Notes: generated from the letters alone by a model not told the origin. A DNA stretch of 64,000 nucleotides from CALFCX01 sp041650595 (GCA_041650595.1 JBAZKW010000006.1:27361-91360); one strand, 5' to 3'. Positions 35,801 through 42,759 are shown, counted from the first letter of the stretch. Made by a program: numbers and translations.

Positions 35801-37219
35801 GCGGCTTCTCTCATAGAGGGATCAACGACGTTTACGGATGTGATATGCAACGTTCCGGGCAAACATCTTACATTTGAGGCGGGGACGGTACAGACCATAG
35901 AAGGGACCCTCACAATAAGCGGCGAGGCCGGCAGCTGGGTAAGTCTGGAAAGCAGCGTTGCCGGGACGCAATTTAAAATAAGTTCGGAGACCAGGAGCAT
36001 CTATTTTGTAAGCGTAAAGGATTCTACCAATGAATCATCAACCGTCATCGATCCTAGCGGCAGCAATCTGAACCTGGGGAATACGAGCAGGTGGTTTACA
36101 TATTATATATATGCCACATACGAAGGACATTCCATAATAACACCCGAAGGCTTAAGGACAGTGGTCATAACTACGAATGAGTCGATAACATACACAATAA
36201 CAACGGAAGTGGAGTCGGGATACTTTGTGGCGAGTGTGGAAGTGGACGGGGTGAGTGTCGGGGCCGTGAACGTGTATACTTTTGAAGCTGTCAGCGCTAA
36301 CCATACGATAGAGGTTTTTGTTACCACCGAAGCTACTCCGACCGATCCGCCCACGGGATTGCGGGTCAATATCAGCGGCACAGATGTGGTACTTACATGG
36401 AATACGGTTCTTGACGCGGCATCTTACAAGATATACACAAGTGCCAACAAATTTATGCCGATAAATGAATGGGTCAATACAGGGGAAACATCTTCCTTGA
36501 CATGGACCCATGCTGGTGTGACAATTAATACAACTGAATCGTATTATATAGTAAGGGCATGGAATACCGGCGGAGAGGGGCCTAATTCGAGCATGGGAGC
36601 GTATAAGAAAATAGTGTTCGTAAAGAACGAAGACAAGGCGAATTACAACAGAATATCCGTGCCATACGTGGGATCGTATGTAAATGCGGCGGCGCTGGTG
36701 GCATCAATAGAAGGCGGGGATGGGGTTTCAAGTCCAAATGCAAAAATAAACCAAGTGGCGAAGTGGGTGGCCGTGGACCAGACGACACTGTCATATTCGA
36801 ATCTTTTGGGCGGGGGATGGAGCGGCAACAATTTTGATATAAGTGCAGGGGACGGGATAATAATAAGGTTGACGGGATCGTTTGAATGGAATGTGGCAGG
36901 AGTGGACAAGGAAGAGATATTGAATTTCGTAAAGAACGAAGACAAGGCGAATTACAACAGAATATCCGTGCCGTACACTTCGATGTACACTAATGCGGCA
37001 AGTTTGGTGGCATCGATAGAAGGCGGGAGCGGAAATACGAAGATCAATCAGGTGGCGAAGTGGGTGGCCGGGGACCAGACGACACTGTCATATTCGAATC
37101 TTTTGGGCGGGGGATGGAGCGGTAACAATTTTAGTATAAGTGCAGGGGACGGGATAATAATAAGGTTGACGGGATCGTTCGTATGGACTCCTGCTCTTGT
37201 TATCCCGTCAAGAGAATAA
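23837..37219 (+). CDS. giant GLUG-motif repeat surface protein (4460 aa)
   Basis: The start is TTG at 23837, supported by GGGGAT seven bases upstream. An export signal follows (basic start, then FFYSIVLTALTVFLFAVVSSSASYA). The body is a chain of six homologous modules opening with a W-x-G...NW(T/S)G...F(N/D) pattern. They start near residues 36, 777, 1515, 2239, 3015 and 3505. Most modules hold a beta-rich part, a block of GLUG motifs (VGGLVGxN...NCYxxG style), a W-S-I-D-E-x-x-S-Y-P hinge and a second beta part (SLIEGSTTF, FEAG-x-x-QT-x-EG). An InlB-like domain ending HTIEAYF closes each. Module 5 is short and lacks GLUG. An FN3-like domain (about 4167-4254) and two near-identical C-terminal repeats (about 4256-4454) end the protein. 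It is probably a secreted or cell-surface adhesin. Confidence 0.85.
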   Translation: MQERSKNKRRFFYSIVLTALTVFLFAVVSSSASYAVTVKWARLPAPASANWGVGANWSTGQVPGADDDVVFDDTSTQNCVINLPCVIKSLTITNAYTGVITHRYVPTPNSVSLAITSNYDQRGGAYIVENPNYETVYYPFTVGGSFFVTAEAVFSRYQSAGGYLLVSDVYGLQAMRCSKEADYKLTNDIDATSTANWNYSLSRSTYEGFVPIGTLTETFTGSLDGNYKAITGLHIEKYGENYVGMFGALGTGAFISNLSLTGARITGWSVKYLGGLTAYAALSNIENCHVDGVINSNGSDFFQSIWYIGMIAAYNTGDISKSFCSGNINIDRKNQYVTNLYVGGISSYNTGSISDCYSTADFFMTSGNSAQWLGGMAGYNSGSVANCYSSGAINFPYAKFGVGGLVGYNASGGTAVNSYFSQSEFDNAIGQLKTPQEMSREVTFSGWDFRTVWSIDENNTYPYFLWSIYSWEGDDLELWTSPSDWNKNYGYPSLESHKAYVNEGLSDFQTPSEPLTIGGLKLGPDLAVKLTLANDLTLSSSAGKSGSLALYGSSFEGAGKTVRIYGGLNISSEARFYPNTAAAGGAGTVEFSGSSTCSLVKGNIRFYNLRSAQPYKRITFEAGSVHTVEGTLYLSGEADREIMLKSSIPGQQWYISPESSVIARHLIVADSHNLGTPISALDSYDGGNNYGWSFGGYAVSLHTNEGGSIAPPGILGEVLTPIGTPTTLEITASAGNYIGYVRIDGTLEAGPYTSPHSVTVPGNGAHSVEAFFVRNNLKIWKGGGGDENWSTAANWTGYAAPGAPDSVVFNSISGNSTVNSSFTIDNLTVEADYLGTITHSSSLTIESDFVQLGGTFESNPAAVFEVNGSFSIPDIDGAFKRFGGAGSTLDAYTVNDIYSLQAARCNLDKHFKLISNIDASSTRNWNWNGTTHEGFRPIGYMLAGTYLDRPDYPFTGSFNGGKHKISGLFINKTDFICVGLFGASISPHTKAIYDLAVSGAYVRGYQLVGGFVGYNSSNIYDSYFTGVVYCEDASAYTGGFVGRQANWSPAPTIGRCYVNALVEQFDHPYSPAYIGLFAGNQNGTIRDSFAEGIVRASSTTGYVGGFVGVGGTGITNCYAAGELDSDAGGAFAGFSNPANCYYTQTKKPNFNDFGTHITQEQLKSKATFSGWDFDSVWSIDEGVSGPYLLWKYHNWTGNGGGSSWADAANWSENLEPASDYPRTFSDNVYLNDSSAELSTPGSPLQLGELVLGSAFSGKLVLNNQITISSESLSKGNLVMCMGTIEASNTAISIEGNFKIANYGSPRLLFSSESSTVNMFGSQKNSLIQMLFPEENNDFYSFRCTTPGKTLIFHTGESGYSRIRSDFLISGEAGTGRLVVLQGSSASPSAWYISPEGSVSVKYAVVFNSNNTGPDIITPESSYDGGNNTRWSGFIGNSITAISGAGGIITPEGVVPVDLGNTQEFIVTSSEGYYIGFVKIDGLATDESLSTFEAKFYLTSDGNAHSIEAYFSQAGTRTWTGCGEDSLWSNPLNWTGNATPQASERVIFNETSSKNSVIDDFNPANTIYSLSIESISTVLISQEASLTITASFEQFAGRFYCGDPFSCAFTVEGDFVIPDTYAYSAPPFFRMSGAGSSGDPFLIADIYGLQGLLGTRSYTPFYYKLAANIDASPTRRWNWNGATHEGFMPIGDSSYYFGGVFDGDYRVISGLWINRPLNDYVGLFGRSIRTIKNVGIENSVVTGHDYVGGLVGANTTGGFSSGLYNCYFDGYVSGEVVVGGLAGWNFGTDSLIKNSFSRGAVKGHSDVGGLLGNNSFYAKLYDSYSSASVEGVTFNIGGLVGNGEYIYNCYAVGFVGGASVGGLVGNYSASAPIENSFFIDSLHDNGFGILTSEANMKKRKNFTGAGWDFGRMWSIDESRSYPYQQWEKWLWTGAGDGSSWDDAENWNKHNSYPLDGTAKVYISTSEAVITTPSILPISLGGLQLGTNFTGKFSLGNNLTLDSLNGYEGGLYIYNGTLEALARTVTIDGNYYKNNTGSFDRGTNSTVSFADNSYLSLIEGSTVFKNFNCNTPAKKLSFEAGSLQTIEGSFTITGESGSNIFLLSSVRGATWEIHSLAGKSVTYAIVQDSKNISSAAISAGNSIDYGNNINWTFTDYAVEIFVGSHGYVNTTEGHYYISTLEGGTIEVMVSPESSSYYISDIKIDGVSTTEEIYHPGTPHIFTFRNIMKFYTFEAEFMSVGTKEWDGGGSTNNWSDRLNWTGNYTPEAGDVVRFGSVSTKNATIDANFSGGTVAGVTIESGYTGTIRQDRGLTINGSFEQGGGYFVCTTPTTTGFSVTGNFSLPDTNGSFIRYSGTGTSPATSYIVSDIYGLQAVKCNLSGYFKLYYDIDASASLNWNWNSSTSTHEGFVPIGNTNTPFTGSFSGESFVVSGLWMDRYLKGTVLGDNTGLFGVIGTGGLVSRMGVRSSSIRGYSNVGIVAGNNLGGTISRCLAGGGIVQGNDYIGGIVGTNSSTVEDSYSTAAVIAYNTCGIFAGYNSGGSISRCYSAGSRVGSGALGFIGGGTDPNLLSNCYYSTLESGRTGENYGALPLTPVQMKQQSSFETWNFDTVWTIDESKSYPSLLWEEWNWTGLEDGFDWVKPLNWNKKSGYPSDNTAKVYINTGTGGINVPSNLSIGSLILGPYYSGALTLLGNLYLGNNGTREGSFLMLGGTLYSAYQVAIVVEGRFKRTAGTLTSNSTVIFAGAGPSIIEGSTTFYNLYCTQEGKSLIFGAGSVQTVEGTFKLSGEAGSNVVLRSTEEGSAWYIHPSGIKDPVYFVDVKDSVNLSSEAMDPFYSVNSGNNVNWFTPYTITASVSGIATDDASTWGTIEPKGVSNVEHGSFESFNIYPYYSYRLEYVRVDGVSQGQISTYEFIPVTADHTIEAVFAIQPWLITSETSGSGSGTVTPLGTVEVGHYQRQTFTVEANAGSYIAYVKVDGVVTTEGLANISIFPSPYLITFEGTSANHTLEAYFLPVTYMIWNGNGTTEDWSEAINWTGSATPDATSNVIFNGLSTKNSSVDADFNGSVESLSIMSGYTGTVGISRIFTVEGNVSLESGILFQEAAEEFYVGGDWYNLQALNGSFQDGLGTVLFTKSSGVQTVFSTNDAVSNTNNVFNNLSHTGAGQVIATNAAFAVVNDFLNASGSGTFELYKIGMIIYGDFTNSSVFTQEVDLGLNASDLIVYFVGSGIQTIESGGVGFGHAIPIIAHAGTGTLSLANSIECVFLLNGEEAGAIDANNKDVHISLGVFNSGTGEVFANHANLYIDVLPRQYWNTLIPIDADISVFSGLFNVRSLSCVVPSKYIISAGLITIEADGFVTMEGGSASTLEFISMAGGEEFSWWYIDPQCPSGSRSFQNLYVQDSYNINSVTIETTNSIDLGNNIGWRFSTFSMYETHNAGGTVEPIGYRLVDEGDTITYEVRADSGYYIGYILKDGLPATSEGSYGSNYAVTFEAITSNHTIEAYFDRIGGRTWTGASAVDNNWSTAANWSGNQVPLSTEEVLFNSTSTIDATIDGSFGGTIGGISIESGYTGTITQGRSLLVTATFEQSGGTFVSPVSYAFTVEGSFNIPDTAQAFNRFVGSSPYIIYDVYGLQAMKCYTGEAFELNNNISAESTAVWNLTSEGYQGFDPVGDTTTNFVGSLNGKGFVISGLRIKRAQNNVGLFGVLGSAASITQVGIYNASVEGLSNAGILAGTNSGTISKIYTKGAVIGTGSNIGGAIGENTLTVSDSYSTANAYGGSVVGGFAGNISSGTASECYAAGSVSGTTVGGFAGLNGGTVENCHFTGTDNGVGSLETSAQIKQKSRFVNWNFDSTWTIDEGTVSPQLMWEIYTWTGSDESAPTDWTKPNNWNKKSGYPYTKEHKAFINSGDLLGTPAGSELSLGGLQIGPDYTGTISLGNNIFIDNSGTREGSLILLGGTFSKGNNNVRISGNFKRGTGATYTASAGDTIFTSEAASLIEGSTTFTDVICNVPGKHLTFEAGTVQTIEGTLTISGEAGSWVSLESSVAGTQFKISSETRSIYFVSVKDSTNESSTVIDPSGSNLNLGNTSRWFTYYIYATYEGHSIITPEGLRTVVITTNESITYTITTEVESGYFVASVEVDGVSVGAVNVYTFEAVSANHTIEVFVTTEATPTDPPTGLRVNISGTDVVLTWNTVLDAASYKIYTSANKFMPINEWVNTGETSSLTWTHAGVTINTTESYYIVRAWNTGGEGPNSSMGAYKKIVFVKNEDKANYNRISVPYVGSYVNAAALVASIEGGDGVSSPNAKINQVAKWVAVDQTTLSYSNLLGGGWSGNNFDISAGDGIIIRLTGSFEWNVAGVDKEEILNFVKNEDKANYNRISVPYTSMYTNAASLVASIEGGSGNTKINQVAKWVAGDQTTLSYSNLLGGGWSGNNFSISAGDGIIIRLTGSFVWTPALVIPSRE
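36617..37190 (+). repeat. 309-bp tandem duplication encoding the C-terminal domains of the giant protein
   Basis: The unit starting TTCGTAAAGAACGAAGAC occurs at 36617 and again at 36926. Long stretches such as the one encoding SYSNLLGGGWSGNNF are almost identical in DNA, showing recent duplication or gene conversion. Confidence 0.85.
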
Positions 37220-37238
37220 GGAAAGAATAGAAAAAGAT

Positions 37239-40200
37239 ATGAGAATAACCATGAGAGTTTTTTGTAAAGTAATACTTTTTCTGTTTGCAACGGCGGTTAT
37301 TGCTGCGCCGGCTATTTCCGCGGATTTTTATCCTTCAGGTTATGTTTATAATTTCAATGCTACCTCCGGCGAGTCTGCCACGCCCAATAGCTATGGTACT
37401 GCGCATATATTCAGGCGGTCCATAGCTAGTCAGATAGCCTCTTCTATATATGGGGGAGATTATTTCGTTGCCGGGGCGACCGCAGCCAGGTTTGAAGTTA
37501 ATACAGATACTCCTTGGACAACGGGAGCTTCAGCCGGCCAGAATGCTACAGTGATCGTGGAAACACTCAGAGGAGTTAATGGTTACTCAGGTGACCTGGA
37601 TTATGTCGGGGCCATAAATCACACTATTACTAGCCAGGACCTCCTTAACGGATATTTTCTTTTTGATTCTCAAGGGTCTGTTTTGTATAATGCATATATC
37701 CAACCCATCCCGACTCCTGAGTCCAAATCTAAAACCGAAAACACTATAATAATAAGCTGGGAAGGGATCGCCACTTCTGATGCAAGCAGCAATCTGGTCA
37801 ATTCCGCGGAAACTTACGCGGTCTATTACAGTACTTCTCCGACAGGGTTATTCACTTTTGAAGGGACCGCAACCCATGTTTCCGGAGAAGTAACTTATAC
37901 TCACAGCGGGGTATCCTCGGCTAATACATATTATTACAAACTTAAGATGAGATATGCCTGGCCGGGAAATACTCCAACATATTATGAGACTACCGCTGAG
38001 TCATCTACAAGCGAAGGCATAAGACCGCTTACTCCGTCGCCTGTTGTTTCAGGAATAGCTCCCAGTGTGACACAAAATACTGGAATAAAGACATTTGTGA
38101 TATCGGGCAGCTATTTTACTGACGCCAATGGAGCAAGCCTGCACAGGACAGGATTTACTGCTTTGACAACTGATGAGGTTACAGTGATCTCAGATTCTAC
38201 TTTGGTGGCAACTCTTGAATTAAATCCTGCTGTCCAAGCTATCGGGACTTGGGATGTCAGGGTCTCAAATCCCACTACCTACGGGACAGGTTCCAGTCTT
38301 CTTACTCTCACCGCCGAAGCGCCTACAATATCGAGTGTTGAGCCGGCATCAGGCAGTACAAACACTACAATAGAAGGATTTCAAGTATATGGACAAAGAT
38401 TGTATCCGGGCTCTACTGTAAAAATAACTCTAGGAAGTGCTACATTTAGTGCTTCATCTGTTACCACAAATTCCGGATACAGTATGTTGACATGCAACCT
38501 GCCGGTTTTGACCAATGCGACCATAGGCACATGGGATGTAGTTGTGACGAGTATGTTTGGCCAAGCGACAAGAGAAGCGTTTTTCACGGTTACTGCGGAG
38601 GCGCCGACGCTGACATCGATCACTCCGTCAAGAGGAGCAACCAGCAGCACTGTAACTATAACTTCTCTTGCCGGTACCAACCTTTTTAACGGAGCTTTGG
38701 TTGAGCTTAGAAAATCCGGACAAAGTCCGATAACTGCTGAGGGCATAAGCGCCAACGCAGGCCATACATCTTTAGGCGGCACAATAAATTTGACCGGAGC
38801 TACTACCGGAGCATGGTCTGTATTCGTGCAAAACACGGATTCCCAAGTTGCTACCGGAGAGGATTTCTTTACGGTCACATCAGCTCCCGTTGTCTCCTCC
38901 ATAATTCCCGCTACAAGAGAAAATAATGATTCTGCGGCGGTAACTATAAGAGGATCTAATTTCTTCAGTACGCCCGAGGTCTCGCTTTCAAAAACAGGGA
39001 TGGCAACTATAGACGCAGCAGGAGAAATATTGATAAGCAGTACAGAGATGACATGTACTCTTCTTATAACTAACGCAACTATCGGGACCAGGGATGTCGT
39101 AGCAACGAACTCAGACGGTACAGGGATATTATCTAACGGATTCACTATAACAAGCGAATCGCCTTCCTATATTTCCATAGCTCCGGCCAGCGGAAACGGC
39201 GGGGACACTGTCCCGGTAACGATAGCCGGTGATAAATTCTATGCAGGGGCTATTGTACAGTTAAGAAAAACCGGGAGAACTACCATAGCTGCGGCAAGTG
39301 TATCCGTCCCTGATATTAATACGATAAATTGCAATTTAACTTTGCCAAGCGGCAACGACGATGTAGGTCTGTGGGATATATACATAGTAAATACGGATGA
39401 AAAATCTACTTCCGAAAGCGGAGTGTTTACTGTAAATTATGGTACGGTTGAAGCCCCGAGTGATTGCGCGATAACTCCTTTGAGCACGACTTCGGTAAGT
39501 ATAACATGGACGGACAACAGCCCCAATGAAGAACTGTTCAGAGTACAAAGGAGCGCGAATGGTACAAGCTATACCACTATAGGGACAACCGCGGCAGGCG
39601 TTGTAACATATACCGGAGACGGAACAACAGGGCTTTCAGTGAACACCATATACTGGTTCAGAGTGCGGGCTGAGGGAGGCGGACAGGAGTCAGCATTTTC
39701 GACCGCTTTACCCAAATACACATTGGCGTCAGCGCCGTCCGCTGAAACGTTTGACAGCTCTACCTCTACTGTTATTACGGCAAACTGGTCTGCGGGGCTA
39801 AATCCTGCGGGCACGCAGTATTATTGCCAGAACCAGACAAACAGCAATGATTCCGGAAATATCTCCGTATTTACGTGGCAGAATACGGGACTGTTGCCCG
39901 ATACAGATTACACATACAGGGTAAGAGCTATAAATGGTGACGGGATTGCCGGAGAATGGGTCTCGCTGGGGACTTCCAGGACAAGAGAAAAGAAAAGCGT
40001 ATATTATTTTGCAGTGGACGGAGTAAAACTTTTATCCGGGGATATACTAGGATCTGTCGCAAATATATCTGTCGTATTCAGCAGCGAAACTGCGATCAGC
40101 ATACCATCGTTTCGGATGTATATAGACGGCAGAGAAGTCACCGACGGGACTAATACATACTACGATTCATACTCGACCGAAGGGATCTTTACCACGGTCA

Positions 40201-40841
40201 ACTACAAGATCAAGACGGCGCTGACGGAGGGGACGTATACCGTCCTGGCATCCGCGACGGACTCTTCGGGAATCTTGTACGAGGATGAGCGGACAAATCT
40301 GCAGGTCATGTCGGACTCTACAAAGCTGGTAGTGGGATATGTTCTAATGTACCCGAATCCGTATGATCCGACCAAAGGTTCGGTAAAACTCACCTACCGG
40401 CTGGCAACTGATACAAACACAACCATATATGTATTTGATGTTAACGGAAGGCTTGTGTGGAAAGAAAGCTATATAAGCCAGTTCAACGGCGGCAAGGCGG
40501 GATATAACGAAGTTCTGTGGAACGGGTACGATGTATTCAGCAGGATACTTGATAATGATGTTTATCTGATCAGGATAGTTGAAAGTGGAAGCGGGAAGGT
40601 GATGGGCAAAGGCAAGTTGGTGATACTCAAGACAGTTTCGAGCAAAACAGACAAGGACAGGGAACAAAAGGTAGCTGCCGTACCGGTGGACTCTGGCGGG
40701 GATTTTTGGGGCGGCATAAAAGGGAAAGGACCAATAGGTTTTGGCGGGATAATTTTGGTGACCTTAGTAGGATTGTTAGCTTTTGAAGAGCTTGCCAGGA
40801 TGTATTTTCATTTAAAACAGATAGGTAGGCTAAAACGATGA
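37239..40841 (+). CDS. secreted IPT/TIG-FN3 protein with FlgD-like domain and C-terminal membrane helix
   Basis: The ATG at 37239 (a second is at 37251) gives 1200 residues with a signal peptide ending AAPAISA. After an unknown N-terminal domain (about 29-150) and an FN3-like domain (165-270) come five IPT/TIG-like repeats (about 268-735). They are recognisable by openings such as TISSVEPASGSTN and TLTSITPSRGATS. Two FN3 domains follow (738-829, 831-916), then a module opening YYFAVDGVKLLSGDILGS (919-1024). A FlgD-Ig-like domain comes next (about 1026-1134, YPNPYDPTKGSVKLTYRL to GYNEVLWNGYDVF). It ends with a hydrophobic helix (GGIILVTLVGLLAF, about 1166-1186) and a basic tail. The last two globular modules are shared with the 4468-aa protein. 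It starts 19 bases after the giant gene and overlaps the barrel-SLH gene, so it is the middle gene of the operon. Confidence 0.8.
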   Translation: MRITMRVFCKVILFLFATAVIAAPAISADFYPSGYVYNFNATSGESATPNSYGTAHIFRRSIASQIASSIYGGDYFVAGATAARFEVNTDTPWTTGASAGQNATVIVETLRGVNGYSGDLDYVGAINHTITSQDLLNGYFLFDSQGSVLYNAYIQPIPTPESKSKTENTIIISWEGIATSDASSNLVNSAETYAVYYSTSPTGLFTFEGTATHVSGEVTYTHSGVSSANTYYYKLKMRYAWPGNTPTYYETTAESSTSEGIRPLTPSPVVSGIAPSVTQNTGIKTFVISGSYFTDANGASLHRTGFTALTTDEVTVISDSTLVATLELNPAVQAIGTWDVRVSNPTTYGTGSSLLTLTAEAPTISSVEPASGSTNTTIEGFQVYGQRLYPGSTVKITLGSATFSASSVTTNSGYSMLTCNLPVLTNATIGTWDVVVTSMFGQATREAFFTVTAEAPTLTSITPSRGATSSTVTITSLAGTNLFNGALVELRKSGQSPITAEGISANAGHTSLGGTINLTGATTGAWSVFVQNTDSQVATGEDFFTVTSAPVVSSIIPATRENNDSAAVTIRGSNFFSTPEVSLSKTGMATIDAAGEILISSTEMTCTLLITNATIGTRDVVATNSDGTGILSNGFTITSESPSYISIAPASGNGGDTVPVTIAGDKFYAGAIVQLRKTGRTTIAAASVSVPDINTINCNLTLPSGNDDVGLWDIYIVNTDEKSTSESGVFTVNYGTVEAPSDCAITPLSTTSVSITWTDNSPNEELFRVQRSANGTSYTTIGTTAAGVVTYTGDGTTGLSVNTIYWFRVRAEGGGQESAFSTALPKYTLASAPSAETFDSSTSTVITANWSAGLNPAGTQYYCQNQTNSNDSGNISVFTWQNTGLLPDTDYTYRVRAINGDGIAGEWVSLGTSRTREKKSVYYFAVDGVKLLSGDILGSVANISVVFSSETAISIPSFRMYIDGREVTDGTNTYYDSYSTEGIFTTVNYKIKTALTEGTYTVLASATDSSGILYEDERTNLQVMSDSTKLVVGYVLMYPNPYDPTKGSVKLTYRLATDTNTTIYVFDVNGRLVWKESYISQFNGGKAGYNEVLWNGYDVFSRILDNDVYLIRIVESGSGKVMGKGKLVILKTVSSKTDKDREQKVAAVPVDSGGDFWGGIKGKGPIGFGGIILVTLVGLLAFEELARMYFHLKQIGRLKR

Positions 40842-42616
40842 AAAAACTATTTACGACGGTTGCAATACTTTTGACGGTAATAACCCTTCCTGCTTTTGCT
40901 GCAGATGTACTGGATATAGGGACAAGCGCGAGGTCACTCGGAATGGGTCGGGCATATGTAGGAATATCAGACGTAGGTGAATGCGTATTTGCCAATCCCG
41001 CAGGGCTGTACGGGTTAAAGAAATTAGAACTGGTGAGCATGTATACGGACCTTTCCGGGGACGTAAAATACACGCTGGTGGGAGTGGCGGCACCTACGAG
41101 GTTCGGGAAAATAGGGTTTGGATATGCAAGCAACAAGATCGGAGATATATACGCGACAACAATAGACGCGACAGGCAGGCCTACGACACTGGAGCCGTTC
41201 AGCTATGGAACGGATATGTTCTTGATAGATTATGCCGACAGAATAAACAAGGACCTGACATACGGCCTGCGGTTTAAATATGTGACAAAAGGCGGATCCA
41301 TAGCGTCTGCGGGAACAGGGACCGGCATGAACCTGGACCTGGGACTTCAGTACAGGGTGAACGAAGACGCGAATGCAGGAATGGTAATAGAGAACTCAAT
41401 ATCGGGAGGGCCGGGAGCGATCAGATGGAACAACGGGGTAGAGGAAGAAATGCCGTTTGTTTTGAATATCGGAGGTTCGTACCGCTTGAGCAGATTCAAC
41501 ACGAGGATTTTCTCAGATATATCATTCAGGAAAACAAAGTCGTACGAGTTGAGGCTAGGAGGGGAATGGAACGCATGGAGGTCGCTGGACCTGCGGGCAG
41601 GGTTGGAACAGATGAATTCGAGCCCTACGGAAAAATACCTGAATTATTCTTTGGGAGTGGGATATAAGTTTGACAGTTTCAGGGTAGACTACGCATATTA
41701 TCTGGACACACTGCTTTCATACAATTCAAGGCACTATGTTTCTTTTGCGATCAGTTTGCCGGAAGGGCCGGGGAGATATTCGGTGGAGCCTGTGGTTGTA
41801 GATACTGGGGACAGAGTTATCACAACTATGGAGAGCATAGTAATATCAGGGCGGGCGAACCGGTCGGTGGAAAAGGTCAGGTGTAACAACAAGCTGGCAG
41901 ATGTAAAAGACGGGGAGTATAGGATAACAGTAAATCTGAAGTCAGGAAAGAACAAGGTAATACTGACGGGACTGGATTCAAGCAGCAGGATAGTGGGGAG
42001 CACGGAGGCGAGGGTGCTTAGGCTGAACTGGTACAGGGACTTGGGAAGATACAGCTGGGTAGCGGAGCCGGTGATGTACATGACGACAATGGGAATACAG
42101 GGATTTACATTGAGGGATGCGACGTCAGGGTTCATGAGACCGGCAGAAGCGGTAAGCAGACTTGAGATGTCGGCGATACTGGCGAGGGTAAAAGAGATGC
42201 CGGCTAAAAAGCTATCGGCGCCGGTATCAAAGGATGTGACGACGTTGCACTGGGGATCATCGTATATGAAGGCAGCGCTTGATAACGGATGGCTGACGCT
42301 GTTTAATGACAAGACATTCAGGCCGGCGAGAAAAGTGAACAGGGCAGAAGGGGTAGCAATAATAACGAGGTTTGCGGGAGTATATCCAACGATGGATCTT
42401 GGGGGAGTTAAGTTATACGCTGATGTGCCGCTAAATTACTGGGGGGCGGGAGCTATAGACGCGGCAAAGAAAGCCGGATATCTGGATTACGTAAAAGGGA
42501 ACAAATTTGTGCCTGGCGGCAATCTGACCAGGGCTGAAGTATTTTATCTTCTGTCAAAGACGAACCTGATAAAGGAAAAGGTTAAATACCTTCTGGATTT
42601 TGATAAGGGGTACTAG
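40838..42616 (+). CDS. PorV/PorQ-like outer-membrane barrel fused to SLH repeats
   Basis: The 592-residue protein has a signal peptide (MKKLFTTVAILLTVITLPAFA). The mature N-terminus, IGTSARSLGMGRAYVGISDV...FANPAGL, is the signature of the PorV/PorQ (UPF0164-like) barrel family. The barrel spans about 25-305 and has many aromatic, alternating strands. An Ig-like domain follows (about 310-400). Three S-layer-homology-like repeats are at about 405-592; the last is the clearest (LYADVPLNYWGAGAIDAAKKAGYL then GNLTRAEVFYLLSKT). PorV proteins carry type IX secretion substrates at the outer membrane. SLH repeats bind peptidoglycan or wall polymer. The fusion could tether the outer membrane and receive the neighbouring giant proteins. 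Its start overlaps the preceding stop (ATGA), and it closes the operon before a large hairpin. Confidence 0.8.
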   Translation: MKKLFTTVAILLTVITLPAFAADVLDIGTSARSLGMGRAYVGISDVGECVFANPAGLYGLKKLELVSMYTDLSGDVKYTLVGVAAPTRFGKIGFGYASNKIGDIYATTIDATGRPTTLEPFSYGTDMFLIDYADRINKDLTYGLRFKYVTKGGSIASAGTGTGMNLDLGLQYRVNEDANAGMVIENSISGGPGAIRWNNGVEEEMPFVLNIGGSYRLSRFNTRIFSDISFRKTKSYELRLGGEWNAWRSLDLRAGLEQMNSSPTEKYLNYSLGVGYKFDSFRVDYAYYLDTLLSYNSRHYVSFAISLPEGPGRYSVEPVVVDTGDRVITTMESIVISGRANRSVEKVRCNNKLADVKDGEYRITVNLKSGKNKVILTGLDSSSRIVGSTEARVLRLNWYRDLGRYSWVAEPVMYMTTMGIQGFTLRDATSGFMRPAEAVSRLEMSAILARVKEMPAKKLSAPVSKDVTTLHWGSSYMKAALDNGWLTLFNDKTFRPARKVNRAEGVAIITRFAGVYPTMDLGGVKLYADVPLNYWGAGAIDAAKKAGYLDYVKGNKFVPGGNLTRAEVFYLLSKTNLIKEKVKYLLDFDKGY

Positions 42617-42665
42617 ACAAAGTAAAAGGTATAAAGTAGAAAGTAAAAAAGGCAAAATTCTTGAA

Positions 42666-42722
42666 AAAGTCCGATAATGACTTTTGGAGGTTCGGATTTC
42701 GGTCATTAGGACTTTAATTTTT
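42666..42722 (+). terminator. large hairpin terminator after the surface operon
   Basis: Two 7-bp stem segments (AAAGTCC with GGACTTT, TAATGAC with GTCATTA), with a two-base GA bulge, enclose a 20-base loop and are followed by AATTTTT. It lies 50 bases after the barrel-SLH stop and just before the purL promoter. Confidence 0.7.
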
Positions 42723-42742
42723 CCCAAAATATCATCTCTATC

Positions 42743-42751
42743 TGCTAAAAT
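42743..42751 (+). promoter_or_regulatory. purL extended -10, predicted leaderless
   Basis: TGC followed by TAAAAT (42746-42751) ends eight bases before the purL ATG. No Shine-Dalgarno sequence lies in the gap, and no convincing -35 is visible. Confidence 0.55.
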
Positions 42752-42759
42752 AACACTGT

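Noticed and set aside
38381..39145. Long antisense open frame under the 1200-aa gene (also 58309-59025 under the second giant)
   Set aside because: They are open because the sense strand is rich in Thr/Ser/Gly codons. Their sequences are low complexity and lack ribosome sites and domain signatures.
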